Shown piece after piece: positions 1-7,689 of a stretch of 63,114 nucleotides of DNA; position 1 is the first letter of the stretch, and each line of letters opens with the position of its first letter. The DNA comes from an uncultured Alphaproteobacteria bacterium (GTDB taxonomy: Bacteria; Pseudomonadota; Alphaproteobacteria; RF32; CAG-239), in the NCBI GenBank assembly GCA_949282205.1, contig CASDOS010000030.1, forward strand, positions 1-63,114, given 5' to 3'. The translations under genes and the position numbers were made by a program. The notes beneath the pieces are model-generated. The model was not told the origin of the DNA. It worked only from the letters and a program-made list of their open reading frames with translations, and made no database searches.

Positions 1-2
1 AT

Positions 3-905
3 GCCATGCTGAAAAATCCTTTTTATTATGGTGAAATGGTAATCCGTGGTGAAAAAATGCCGCATGCTTACGAACCTCTTATTGCAAAATCATTATATGA
101 TAAAGTTCAGGAATTGCTTTCCGGTGGTAAAATACATACAAGAACGCAAGAATATGCTGGAATTCCGTTTGTATTTCGTGGGTTGGTAAAATGTGCCGAA
201 TGTGGTTGTACAATCAGTTCTGAAACACATAAAAAGAAAAGCGGCAGAACCTATACATATTTACGTTGTGGACATACTAAAAGAATCTGTAATCAGGAAT
301 TAGTCAGTGAAGACCTTTTATTGCAACAATTGGATGATGAAGTTTTTAATAAAATAAGACTTAGCCGCAACATTTTGGAACCTCTGAAAAAATGCGTACA
401 GAAGCGATTGATTGAAGAATCTGACGCCAATATGATTATGAAACGCAAAATTACCACGGAATTAAATAATCTTGAAGCAAGAGAAAGACGGATTAAGGAT
501 TCATTTTTTGACGGCGATATTACCCGTGAGGAATGGCAGGAAGAAAGAGCTAATATTGTCGCTAAACGGGAAGAATTACAAAGAATGTCTGAAAAATACG
601 CCGATATAAGCAAAGACATCCAAATAACCGTTAATGAAGTCTTGGATATTGCGACAACTGTTTCTGATATTATGAAAGAAGCGAATCCTACACAGCAAAA
701 TAAATTATTAAGCCTTATGCTTGCGGAATGTTATTTGGACGGGCAGAAGCTTATTTATAAATTGCAAAAGCCTTTTGACAAGCTGGTTAATCTCAAAAAT
801 GCCAATACCTGGTTTGATTTTGATAAATCCGACATCAAGGAATATGAAACCATGGCCGAGAAAGTGCAGATGTATAAGATTGAGAGGGAACGGTTATGCA
901 TGTAG
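3..905 (+). CDS. Large serine recombinase, C-terminal part (5' end outside window)
   Basis: The frame is open to the left edge, so this is the C-terminal part of a site-specific DNA recombinase. The first visible segment (LKNPFYYGEMVIRGEK, then HAYEPLI) is the end of the 'Recombinase' domain that follows the catalytic serine domain in large serine integrases. A zinc ribbon follows about 60 residues in (CAECGC, with later cysteines in LRCGH and RICNQ), then a charged coiled-coil at about residues 100-220, the usual DNA-binding and synapsis-control arrangement. The catalytic domain is not visible, so activity cannot be judged. It implies that a mobile element lies to the left or spans this edge. 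Its stop overlaps the convergent gene by 12 bp. Confidence 0.9.
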   Translation, partial: AMLKNPFYYGEMVIRGEKMPHAYEPLIAKSLYDKVQELLSGGKIHTRTQEYAGIPFVFRGLVKCAECGCTISSETHKKKSGRTYTYLRCGHTKRICNQELVSEDLLLQQLDDEVFNKIRLSRNILEPLKKCVQKRLIEESDANMIMKRKITTELNNLEARERRIKDSFFDGDITREEWQEERANIVAKREELQRMSEKYADISKDIQITVNEVLDIATTVSDIMKEANPTQQNKLLSLMLAECYLDGQKLIYKLQKPFDKLVNLKNANTWFDFDKSDIKEYETMAEKVQMYKIERERLCM

Positions 906-2162
906 GATTTGAAAAATAGGATATGCTGTATGGTCTTCAGGATTAGACATTTCAATGTCTTTAATATTTTTATATATGTATTCATCATCAAATAGATTTT
1001 CATAATCTATTGCTATATTGCATATTTTTTTTATTTGTTTTGAAATCAGTGAAAATAATATATTAACCCCTGAAGCTTCTTTTATTCTATCTTCATATTT
1101 CATATTTTGTAATTTAGTTAAATCTTGATCTTTATAAAAATAAGCTTCTGAAAGCATTAAAACGGCTCTAACTTGATTATTGGTAACAATTTTGCAAATA
1201 TTGCTAATGGCTCTGTAAAATGTGGATTTATTGGTACCTGTAATTGGACCATAAAATGAGTATGTATTATTTTCGTAGATTATTAAAAATACGGGCATTA
1301 GTTCACTATCTGAAGATTGAGTTCTTTGTATTCGTGCAAGAACTATGTGATGATAAGAAAAAACTCTTAATAAATTCAAGTCGCAATTTAGTGCATCTTT
1401 CATATCCCAAATGCTATTTTTTAATGGCATTGCAGGAGTCAATAGTGAATGTTTTGGGTCTAAGAAAGTATAAATTTTACTTCCAACAGATAATTCTTTA
1501 TCGGCATAATATAAATCTGCGGAAAATGTTAATTGTTTAATGTTTACACTATGGATAAGAGATTTAATTGAATTTTTTAATCTGGTACATTTGATACAAG
1601 AGCAGGGATACCTGCTGATGAGCTCTTGTATAAAGGAATTCATTATATCTATTCCATCTCGAATTATGGAATAAACATTAATTTCTTTTCCATTTTCTAA
1701 AAATGTTATGTTTGTACTTAAAAAAAGTTCAACGCTATTGGAATAATGGGTATCCAAAAAATTTTTTAAACATTGAAAAAGCTCGAGAAAATTATAATCG
1801 TTATCTATCGTTAATCTTGAGTTTGTTTTTTTTATAGAAAAATTTGGCAGGTAGTATTCTATTTCTAAAGCCTTTTCCAGTTTGAATGGATGTTGTTTTG
1901 ATATTTCATTTCTAGTATTTTTGAACCAATTCATAGTACTATTGTTAAAGAATTTATCTCTGATTTGTTCATAATCTATTTTTAGCTCAGGGGTATTAAA
2001 ACTTTTTTGTACAACAAACGTAATATTTCTCATTTCTGAAAAAAAGGCATCAAGTTGAGGAATTGTTTCAAATATATATTTTTCACAATCAACTTTATCA
2101 ATTATGTCCAGAGCATTATAAAATTTTTGTAATGCCGGATAAACTAGACATTCATTACACAT
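894..2162 (-). CDS. Hypothetical protein, 422 aa
   Basis: I do not recognise this protein. It has no signal peptide or membrane segment. It is rich in Phe, Ile, Asn and Lys, and carries scattered cysteines: an N-terminal MCNECLVYP and a central YPCSCIKC, which resemble metal-binding pairs. An ORF with a TTG start extends to 2174, but the ATG at 2162 is preferred because GAGG lies 6 nt upstream of it. The gene converges on the serine recombinase and overlaps its 3' end by 12 bp, an arrangement typical of compact accessory DNA. It may be cargo of the element or old host sequence next to an insertion; the window does not decide. Confidence 0.6.
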   Translation of the reverse strand: MCNECLVYPALQKFYNALDIIDKVDCEKYIFETIPQLDAFFSEMRNITFVVQKSFNTPELKIDYEQIRDKFFNNSTMNWFKNTRNEISKQHPFKLEKALEIEYYLPNFSIKKTNSRLTIDNDYNFLELFQCLKNFLDTHYSNSVELFLSTNITFLENGKEINVYSIIRDGIDIMNSFIQELISRYPCSCIKCTRLKNSIKSLIHSVNIKQLTFSADLYYADKELSVGSKIYTFLDPKHSLLTPAMPLKNSIWDMKDALNCDLNLLRVFSYHHIVLARIQRTQSSDSELMPVFLIIYENNTYSFYGPITGTNKSTFYRAISNICKIVTNNQVRAVLMLSEAYFYKDQDLTKLQNMKYEDRIKEASGVNILFSLISKQIKKICNIAIDYENLFDDEYIYKNIKDIEMSNPEDHTAYPIFQILHA

Positions 2163-2248
2163 AAACAACCTCAATCAGTATTTAATTTGTTATTATACTA
2201 TTGTTAATAAAATTGTTTAGCAACAAATATATTATTTAACTTATGATT

Positions 2249-2280
2249 TTAGCTCGGAAACCGTGAGTTAAGCATCACCA
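2249..2280 (+). repeat. 32-nt dispersed repeat, copy 1
   Basis: It begins TTAGCTCG and ends CATCACCA and matches 3356-3387 at 26 of 32 positions. The inner part can fold as GTGA-N8-TCAC. It lies just before a terminator and upstream of the methyltransferase gene. Confidence 0.7.
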
Positions 2281-2287
2281 ATTTAAA

Positions 2288-2320
2288 AGGCAGTCGGTAA
2301 TAAGGCTGCTTTTTTCTTTT
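2288..2320 (+). terminator. Rho-independent terminator after repeat copy 1
   Basis: A GCAG...CTGC stem with a roughly 14-nt loop is followed by TTTTTTCTTTT. It would end a short rightward transcript containing repeat copy 1, before the methyltransferase. No gene precedes it on this strand. Confidence 0.6.
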
Positions 2321-2491
2321 ATTTTCAAGTCTTTTAGCGAGTTCGGATGTTTCATTTTCCAAAATAGTTAATTTTTCAATTTGTCCGAACTTTTTTCATC
2401 TAGTTTATTTGTTTTTCTTTACATTTTCAATTGCTTACTTATAATAGGGAGGGAATTAATTATTATTGTTTAACAATTTAAATTATTTTTT

Positions 2492-3337
2492 ATGAAAAAA
2501 AGCGATGTAATTATTAAGAAAGAAGTTTTAGACGAAACGCAAAGTATAGTCGTAAACAAGCACAAAGATATCATCATTAATAAATACTCTAACTATGATG
2601 AAGATTCTCGTTTGATTAAAGATAGAGGACATTATGTGGAATATTTTACCACTATGCGTTATATTGAAAAATATCTAAAACCCGGAGCTAAAATTCTGGA
2701 AATCGGAGCAGCTACAGGTCGTTATTCTATAACTTTGGCTCAAATGGGATATGATGTTACTGCTGTGGATTTGACGCCTAAACATGTTGAAATCATGAAA
2801 TCTAAATCTCAGGGATTGAACAACTTTAATTGTATGGTTGCCGATGCTCTGGATTTAAATATGTTTAAAGATGAATCCTTCGATTTGGTTCTAAATTTGG
2901 GACCAATGTATCATCTATTTCATCAAACTGATAAAGAAAAAGCTGTTACAGAGACTATCCGCGTTGCTAAAAAAGGGGGAATGTGTATGTTTGCATATAT
3001 TCCTTGTGCTGCAATTATGTTAGGTTATGGACTATGCCATTTGCAGGCTGAAAACTTAAAATACCTAATGGATGAAGTTGGACGATTTAAAGATGTTCCC
3101 GAGGAGATATTTAATTGTTTTAATATCGAAGATTTCAAAAGATTATTTGACAATATTAATACGGAATATGTTACGAATGTTGCAACAGATGGAATAGCGT
3201 ATGCAATGAAGGAACAGCTTGAACAGTTATCTGACGAAGGGTTTCAAACATTCTTAAAGTGGCATCTTTTGACTTGTGAAAGACCTGACCAACAAGGGTA
3301 TAGTGCTCATCTTCTCTATATTTGTAAGAAGAATTAA
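2492..3337 (+). CDS. Class I SAM-dependent methyltransferase
   Basis: A 281-aa Rossmann-fold methyltransferase. Motif I is ILEIGAATGRY at residues 68-78, the acidic ribose-binding residue follows in VTAVDLTP (about 93), and the later motifs are MVADALDL and FDLVLNLGPMYHLF. The chain resembles the ubiE/small-molecule methyltransferase group. The substrate cannot be told; the roughly 50-residue N-terminal extension is not diagnostic. There is no clear Shine-Dalgarno next to the ATG; a GGGAGGG lies about 40 nt upstream, too far to be the ribosome site. The gene stands alone between two copies of a 32-nt repeat with terminators, suggesting it moved or is regulated as a cassette. Confidence 0.85.
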   Translation: MKKSDVIIKKEVLDETQSIVVNKHKDIIINKYSNYDEDSRLIKDRGHYVEYFTTMRYIEKYLKPGAKILEIGAATGRYSITLAQMGYDVTAVDLTPKHVEIMKSKSQGLNNFNCMVADALDLNMFKDESFDLVLNLGPMYHLFHQTDKEKAVTETIRVAKKGGMCMFAYIPCAAIMLGYGLCHLQAENLKYLMDEVGRFKDVPEEIFNCFNIEDFKRLFDNINTEYVTNVATDGIAYAMKEQLEQLSDEGFQTFLKWHLLTCERPDQQGYSAHLLYICKKN

Positions 3338-3355
3338 ATGTGGATGTGAATAAAA

Positions 3356-3387
3356 TTAGCTCGTAAATTGTGAAGTAAACATCACCA
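3356..3387 (+). repeat. 32-nt dispersed repeat, copy 2
   Basis: Second copy of the repeat at 2249-2280, starting 18 nt after the methyltransferase stop. It keeps TTAGCTCG at the left, CATCACCA at the right and the GTGA-N8-TCAC inner hairpin, with six differences. Confidence 0.7.
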
Positions 3388-3395
3388 GTAAAACA

Positions 3396-3428
3396 AAGGC
3401 TTTAAGTTAAATCTTAAAGCCTTTTTCT
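3396..3428 (+). terminator. Strong terminator after repeat copy 2
   Basis: A perfect 11-bp stem, AAGGCTTTAAG with CTTAAAGCCTT, and a 6-nt loop is followed by TTTTCTTTT. It probably ends the methyltransferase transcript. Confidence 0.9.
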
Positions 3429-3603
3429 TTTAACTGTAGGTAAATAGTCATTCCCCTTTTTCTTCTCTATACTCTTGTTGTGTTTATTCTTTGCTCGTAT
3501 ATGCTAATTTTGCTCAAGGCTAATATCACACATTAGAATCGTTTCTTTCAGATATCTCTTAATTTATCTTTACTTTTCCATTTTCATTTGTTATTTTTCT
3601 TGA

Positions 3604-3688
3604 CGGTGGAGTTAGATGAAGGAGTCTGTTCATCTAAGTAAATTTATCCCGAAGTCAGTCCTAAGGATAAAACTCCGCTTTTCTTTGA
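3604..3688 (+). ncRNA. Candidate structured RNA (three-helix junction)
   Basis: A closing helix (GGTGGAGTT at 3605-3613 with AACTCCGCT near 3671-3679, including wobbles) encloses two hairpins: TAGATGAA/TTCATCTA (3613-3620, 3629-3636) and TTATCC/GGATAA (3644-3649, 3665-3670). TTTTCTTT follows on the plus strand, so a short terminated plus-strand RNA is likely. No known family was recognised. It fills much of the gene-free stretch 3429-3695; nothing else is visible there. Confidence 0.45.
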
Positions 3689-3695
3689 TATAAAA

Positions 3696-4409
3696 TTAAA
3701 AAGGAACATCATCCTCTATATCGTGTTTCTTGTTTTGCTTTTGAGAGACTTTTTTCCACTCTTCATCATAATTTCCGAAATCTTCATTTAAACCTTCATT
3801 ATCTGAGTATTCAATATCCGAATCTTGATAATCGTTTGGATATTCATTCTTTTCTCTCATTAATTCAGCATTTTCTTTATGTTTTTTATTTGTATGCTTC
3901 CACATCCTTGTTAATAGGCTTTTTATCTTCCAATAGTACGATTTGAGTGCAATGATTATTTTTTTCTGCCAAGGTATATTTTCATACATCTTACTGATTA
4001 TTTGTCCGTAAATATACTGTTGCAACCTATCAAATGGTAAATTGTCTTTTCCATATCGGCTAATCAAGTATTCAGATATTTGGCTGACTTCATCATTGTT
4101 TGCCAAAGGCAGACATTGTCTGATTTTTTCTTTTAACTGATGTTCGACTAAATCTCCGTCCGTAATTGCCAACTCATCTTCCTCATTGGCATAGACAACA
4201 TCTTCTAATACGATATTATCCTCATATCCATCAGATTCATAATCATCATACTCTAAATCTTCTTCCTCATATTTTTCCCGATCATCAAATAATACCATTC
4301 TTTCATATTCAGAAGTGCTTTTTTCTGCCACTCTATCTTCTTCATCCAATAATGGATGAGTTTCTTTTTGATAAACTTCACTTATTTCTTCTTTGGAATA
4401 TTTTGACAT
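3696..4409 (-). CDS. Acidic hypothetical protein with SSB-like C-terminal tail
   Basis: A 237-aa protein with no recognised domain. The first ~90 residues are strongly acidic (runs of Glu, Asp and Tyr), the middle (about 95-180) is helical and basic, and a second acidic stretch leads to the C-terminus IEDDVPF. That tail closely resembles the conserved acidic tip of single-stranded DNA-binding protein (DDDIPF), which docks SSB partner proteins. The resemblance is visible; a functional link is inference. It is the last gene of a three-gene leftward operon after two nuclease-like proteins (17-nt gap). The start is supported by AGGA 7 nt upstream. Confidence 0.6.
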   Translation of the reverse strand: MSKYSKEEISEVYQKETHPLLDEEDRVAEKSTSEYERMVLFDDREKYEEEDLEYDDYESDGYEDNIVLEDVVYANEEDELAITDGDLVEHQLKEKIRQCLPLANNDEVSQISEYLISRYGKDNLPFDRLQQYIYGQIISKMYENIPWQKKIIIALKSYYWKIKSLLTRMWKHTNKKHKENAELMREKNEYPNDYQDSDIEYSDNEGLNEDFGNYDEEWKKVSQKQNKKHDIEDDVPF

Positions 4410-4425
4410 GCTGTTTTCCTAATTT

Positions 4426-4902
4426 TTAATCTGATGCAAAGCACTTTCCTTTGTTTATCATGTACGTTGTCACGCTTTTATCACCAATATATAGAGTTCC
4501 CAGCAATCTTCCCCATACATCATAATGTGGGAGGATTTGTCCTTTGAAATAAATTTCATGTTTATGTTTGGCTAATAAATCCGATAATATCTGTTTTGAT
4601 TCTTTGCCTATAGATACTACTTTTTCTGCCGTTAAATTTTGTTGCTTGGCTTGTTGACGAGCCTTGGCTGTTCTTTTTATTTCATTGCACTCGATATCCG
4701 TAAATCTGATTGTTTGTACCGTATTCAGATTACCTTGCCATTTTTCCAGAAACACAATAACCGTATCTCCATCTATAACTTTATAGTCATAAACCTTCTG
4801 CATACGAGTATTATATAAGAAAACAGATGTCATGCATAAGCACAAAACGCTCCATATTACTATTTCAGGATGTTTTGCCAGAAACTCTTTATATTTATTC
4901 AT
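4426..4902 (-). CDS. Membrane-anchored thermonuclease (SNase)-like protein
   Basis: A 158-aa protein with one N-terminal membrane segment (about residues 14-30) followed by a staphylococcal-nuclease fold. It shows VIDGDTVIV (44-50), IRFTDIECNE (R66 and E74 match the catalytic Arg and Glu) and DVWGRLLGTLY (R132 matches the second catalytic Arg). The catalytic residues are therefore conserved, and a Ca2+-dependent nuclease facing the periplasm is likely. AGGA lies 4 nt before the ATG. It lies 6 nt downstream of a paralogous SNase gene and 16 nt upstream of the acidic protein gene, so the three are probably co-transcribed. Confidence 0.8.
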   Translation of the reverse strand: MNKYKEFLAKHPEIVIWSVLCLCMTSVFLYNTRMQKVYDYKVIDGDTVIVFLEKWQGNLNTVQTIRFTDIECNEIKRTAKARQQAKQQNLTAEKVVSIGKESKQILSDLLAKHKHEIYFKGQILPHYDVWGRLLGTLYIGDKSVTTYMINKGKCFASD

Positions 4903-4908
4903 GTTTTC

Positions 4909-5388
4909 CTATTTATCCGCGCAAGTAAATGGTCTGCATTGAGCTTCTTTCAATAAAAATTCATTAGCATTGATATCTTTTGCATATATGATACCGACTA
5001 ATCTATCGCCATTGCCTGTTTTACAAACTTTTTCGGGCGTTTCTACAAAATACACATCCTCTTCGTATAATTTTAGCAAACTTGATAATTTTTCTTTTGC
5101 TCGCTTACCTTGTTTAATAATTTCTTCTTGTGATAAATTCCATTCTTGAGCCTGCTTTGCTAATTTGCGTGATTTTTTGCTGGATTCTGGACAATCAATA
5201 TCTGCTAATCTTATTGTTGCGTATGTCTTTCCATCAATAACACCCTTAACTGTATCTCCATCCAATACTTCGGTGACTACTAATCTTACTTTAGATTTAT
5301 CCGTATTATTGCTTACTTCGGCAAAAACATTGGTAAACGCTGCACTTGCAAATAGAATAGTCATTAACGGTAATACGATTTTTTTCAT
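4909..5388 (-). CDS. Secreted thermonuclease (SNase)-like protein
   Basis: A 159-aa exported SNase-fold protein. The N-terminus (MKKIVLPLMTILFASAAFTNVFA) is a signal peptide. VLDGDTV, IRLADIDCPE (R60, E68) and GDRLVGIIYA (R129) correspond to the calcium-site and catalytic positions. The ORF extends upstream to an ATG at 5403, but GGGGAG lies 7 nt before the ATG at 5388, which gives a proper signal peptide, so 5388 is preferred. It is the first gene of the three-gene operon and lies directly behind a structured leader with a terminator, so it may be controlled by attenuation. Confidence 0.8.
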   Translation of the reverse strand: MKKIVLPLMTILFASAAFTNVFAEVSNNTDKSKVRLVVTEVLDGDTVKGVIDGKTYATIRLADIDCPESSKKSRKLAKQAQEWNLSQEEIIKQGKRAKEKLSSLLKLYEEDVYFVETPEKVCKTGNGDRLVGIIYAKDINANEFLLKEAQCRPFTCADK

Positions 5389-5411
5389 AATAAATCTCCC
5401 CATTATTTCAT

Positions 5412-5440
5412 TAAAAGAAAACCACCTTCAAAAAGGCGGT
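5412..5440 (-). terminator. Terminator upstream of the SNase operon
   Basis: On the minus strand, ACCGCCTT-TTTG-AAGGTGGT forms a stem with one mismatch and is followed by TTTTCTTTT. It sits 24 nt before the first operon start, either as the end of an independent RNA or as the expression platform of a leader. Confidence 0.75.
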
Positions 5441-5640
5441 CGGAGAGTTCGTAAATCATATATGGTTAGATGACTCTTTTAGCCTTTCAGACTATTTTTT
5501 CAAGGATCAAGATAGTCTTTGGACATACGCTAAAAGCCCCCCGACCTTCATCGGGGATAGATGCCATTGTCTTTTTACAATAACTAACGATGTTATCCAA
5601 CACCGAACCATATAAAAGAGCTTACGACAGCTCCGCACCT
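5441..5640 (-). ncRNA. Candidate structured RNA or riboswitch-like leader (A)
   Basis: A multibranched fold is visible. The closing helix pairs TATATGGTT (5459-5467) with AACCATATA (5606-5614). Inside are a long arm CTTTTAGC/GCTAAAAG (5476-5483, 5529-5536) capped by AGACTAT/ATAGTCT (5489-5495, 5512-5518), and a CCCCGA/TCGGGG hairpin (5539-5556). Outside, GAGCT/AGCTC (5618-5633) makes another. With the terminator at 5412-5440 this has aptamer-plus-terminator architecture in front of an exported nuclease operon. I looked for RNase P, tmRNA, SRP, T-box and B12-box consensus strings and saw none. It could equally be a free small RNA. Confidence 0.55.
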
Positions 5641-5807
5641 TTCTCAAGGTACTATTTTATGCTATAAAATTGTGAGTTAATTTCAAGTTAAAAATATTTT
5701 TTAATATCTTTATTCCTTAATTATGAATTTATGCAAACATTAGGAAAACTTTTAACCTTTAAGTTTTATGATGATGGATGTTAAATTTGTACTTCCGGTT
5801 GTTTAAA

Positions 5808-6344
5808 ATGAAACTAATTACAGAACTTGATAAAAATCGCTTAAGGAAAATTCAAGATTTATATAATGAAGCTTTTCCTCAAGCTGAGAGAAAGTCTTTT
5901 GATTTATTGCTTAAAACCAGAGATAACGGACATGCAGAGATTTTATCTGTTGAAAATGAAAATAACGACTTCTTAGGTTTGGCCATTACGGCTCAATATC
6001 AGGATATGGTCTTGTTAGACTACTTTGCTATTTCTCCTCATCTGAGAAGTGCCGGTATCGGTTCTAAAGTTTTTCAACTTCTAACGCAGCGTTACGCTGA
6101 TAAACGTTTCTTTCTTGAGATTGAACGTGCAGATGTTACGGCTAATAATCAACTCCAACGTCAAAAAAGAAAAGCATTTTATCTCAAAAACGGTATGCAA
6201 AATGTGCCTTTCTCTGTTAATCTTTGTGGTATTGAAATGGAAATTTTAGCTTATCATTGTGAATTAAGTTTTCAAGATTATTTCAATCTGTATCATAACT
6301 TGTTTGGAGAACGTATCTCTCGACATATATCTTTGATAAAATAA
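5808..6344 (+). CDS. GNAT-family N-acetyltransferase
   Basis: A 178-aa GNAT-fold protein. The acetyl-CoA-binding motif A is LRSAGIGSKVFQLL, preceded by the beta-strand VLLDYFAISPHL and followed by the typical late FYLKNGM strand-loop. The acceptor substrate is unknown. An upstream in-frame ATG at 5778 would add ten hydrophobic residues; MKLITELDKNRL looks like the natural N-terminus, although neither start has a good Shine-Dalgarno. A second, unrelated-looking GNAT gene follows after 25 nt. Confidence 0.85.
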   Translation: MKLITELDKNRLRKIQDLYNEAFPQAERKSFDLLLKTRDNGHAEILSVENENNDFLGLAITAQYQDMVLLDYFAISPHLRSAGIGSKVFQLLTQRYADKRFFLEIERADVTANNQLQRQKRKAFYLKNGMQNVPFSVNLCGIEMEILAYHCELSFQDYFNLYHNLFGERISRHISLIK

Positions 6345-6369
6345 ATAGTATAGAGGAGATTTTGTTTAT

Positions 6370-6831
6370 ATGATTGATAACTATGAAATTGCCCCTGCAA
6401 AGATTGTTGACTGGCCCGATTTGCTTTATATTTTTGATAAAGCCCTCAGAACTACGGATAATCTGTCTGATGATGATTGGAAAGCTTTGTATAAAAATCT
6501 TATGTCTTTTTCATATCCTACTTATGACACATATGTTTTCAAAAAAGAGGGTAAAAACGTTGCTTATATCAGTTATTGGCGCGAAAAAAAACTTATTAAA
6601 ATGCTCTATGTTCTTCCTGAATATATGAATCAGGGAATTGCGAATCTTCTTATTCAATACATCTTAAACATTTATCATGAAACGATGACTATCGGTGTTA
6701 AAAAGAGTAATGAAGTCGCTTTGCATCTTTATACAAAATACGGTTTCAAAATATATAGTTCTGAGGATTATGATACTTCCGGCATTTATTATCCTCATTA
6801 TGTTTTGATAAGAGAATATATTCATACCTGA
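6370..6831 (+). CDS. GNAT-family N-acetyltransferase
   Basis: A 153-aa acetyltransferase. Motif A is MLYVLPEYMNQGIANLL, giving the Q-x-x-G-x-A/G pattern in the variant NQGIAN, and the C-terminal motif is HLYTKYGFKIY. GAGGAG precedes the ATG at the long end of the normal distance (about 11 nt). It probably shares a transcript with the GNAT gene just upstream, and converges on the pyrophosphatase/kinase fusion gene. The substrate cannot be inferred from the sequence. Confidence 0.85.
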   Translation: MIDNYEIAPAKIVDWPDLLYIFDKALRTTDNLSDDDWKALYKNLMSFSYPTYDTYVFKKEGKNVAYISYWREKKLIKMLYVLPEYMNQGIANLLIQYILNIYHETMTIGVKKSNEVALHLYTKYGFKIYSSEDYDTSGIYYPHYVLIREYIHT

Positions 6832-6857
6832 AGCTCCTTAGCTTTTAATTGAACTTC

Positions 6858-7670
6858 TTATCCTTTTTCATAAATAATCGGATATCCTTCATCTTCCGAT
6901 ATGGGTTCGTAGCGTTTTAGCAGTGTTTTAAAACAGTTTTCATCAATCAACAGTTCTTCAGTATTATTTTTCGTTCTTGCCAATACCCTTTGCTTGGCTT
7001 TCTCCATATCGCATTGTAACGCGTAGAAAATGATATTTGGTGTCAATTCTTTACCCCACTGATAATATAAGTTCCTTTGCTCCCTTGTCCAGAAACCGTA
7101 ATCTAATATCACATTTTTACCTTGCTTGATGGCCTTTTCTGCTTCGTTGCGGATAAATTTATCTACCTCAATATACTTTTCCTCAAAGTTATCGGGATTT
7201 CGTCCATATCGCTCCAACATAATTTCATCGTGCGTAAAACGTAATGCCGGCAATTCCCGTTCCAACTTTTTGGCTATTGTTGTCTTGCCAAAACCTAAAA
7301 ATCCACACATTAAATAAATTGTCGGATGAAAGCGAAGCAATTCGTGCTTAAACCATTTTTCTTGAAATGATATTCTTTCTTCTATTTCCGCATTTGACGG
7401 GAAAATGTCTTCGGGAACAATAATCAGCTTGTCATCATTATCATCAAGACGGTGTACAACTCCTACACATTTGCCTTCAAAGTCTTTTAACGGAGTGGCA
7501 ATGCCTAATACATATGCGTCTAATTCTTCGCCGTCGCCTGATGTTGTATTAGGAATATAACCATAATTGACCTCATATATAAATCCGTATTTAGGGTGTT
7601 TGCTCCCCAATGGTCTGTCTATTTTGACTTTTAATTGCTTGCCTAAATATTGCTCGTTCTTATTTTGCAT
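6858..7670 (-). CDS. Inorganic pyrophosphatase-like domain fused to P-loop kinase
   Basis: A 270-aa two-domain protein. Residues about 10-90 resemble soluble family I inorganic pyrophosphatase: NYGYIPNTTSGDGEELDAYV matches the DGDPVD metal site with two of three Asp kept, and DDNDDKLIIVPED matches the DAKL strand. Residues about 118-265 form a P-loop kinase of the AAA_33/zeta-toxin-like type, with Walker A CGFLGFGKTT, a DE in FTHDEIM, and a lid region rich in Arg. The combination suggests coupled handling of a phosphorylated small molecule or nucleotide, but the substrate is unknown. The fusion order is visible; the role is inference. No strong Shine-Dalgarno is seen. Confidence 0.75.
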   Translation of the reverse strand: MQNKNEQYLGKQLKVKIDRPLGSKHPKYGFIYEVNYGYIPNTTSGDGEELDAYVLGIATPLKDFEGKCVGVVHRLDDNDDKLIIVPEDIFPSNAEIEERISFQEKWFKHELLRFHPTIYLMCGFLGFGKTTIAKKLERELPALRFTHDEIMLERYGRNPDNFEEKYIEVDKFIRNEAEKAIKQGKNVILDYGFWTREQRNLYYQWGKELTPNIIFYALQCDMEKAKQRVLARTKNNTEELLIDENCFKTLLKRYEPISEDEGYPIIYEKG

Positions 7671-7689
7671 ATTTTATCAATAAATTCTC

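Noticed and set aside
2267..2273. GTTAAGC resembling the integron attC right core (GTTRRRY)
   Set aside because: The second repeat copy lacks it and no RYYYAAC partner or integrase is present.
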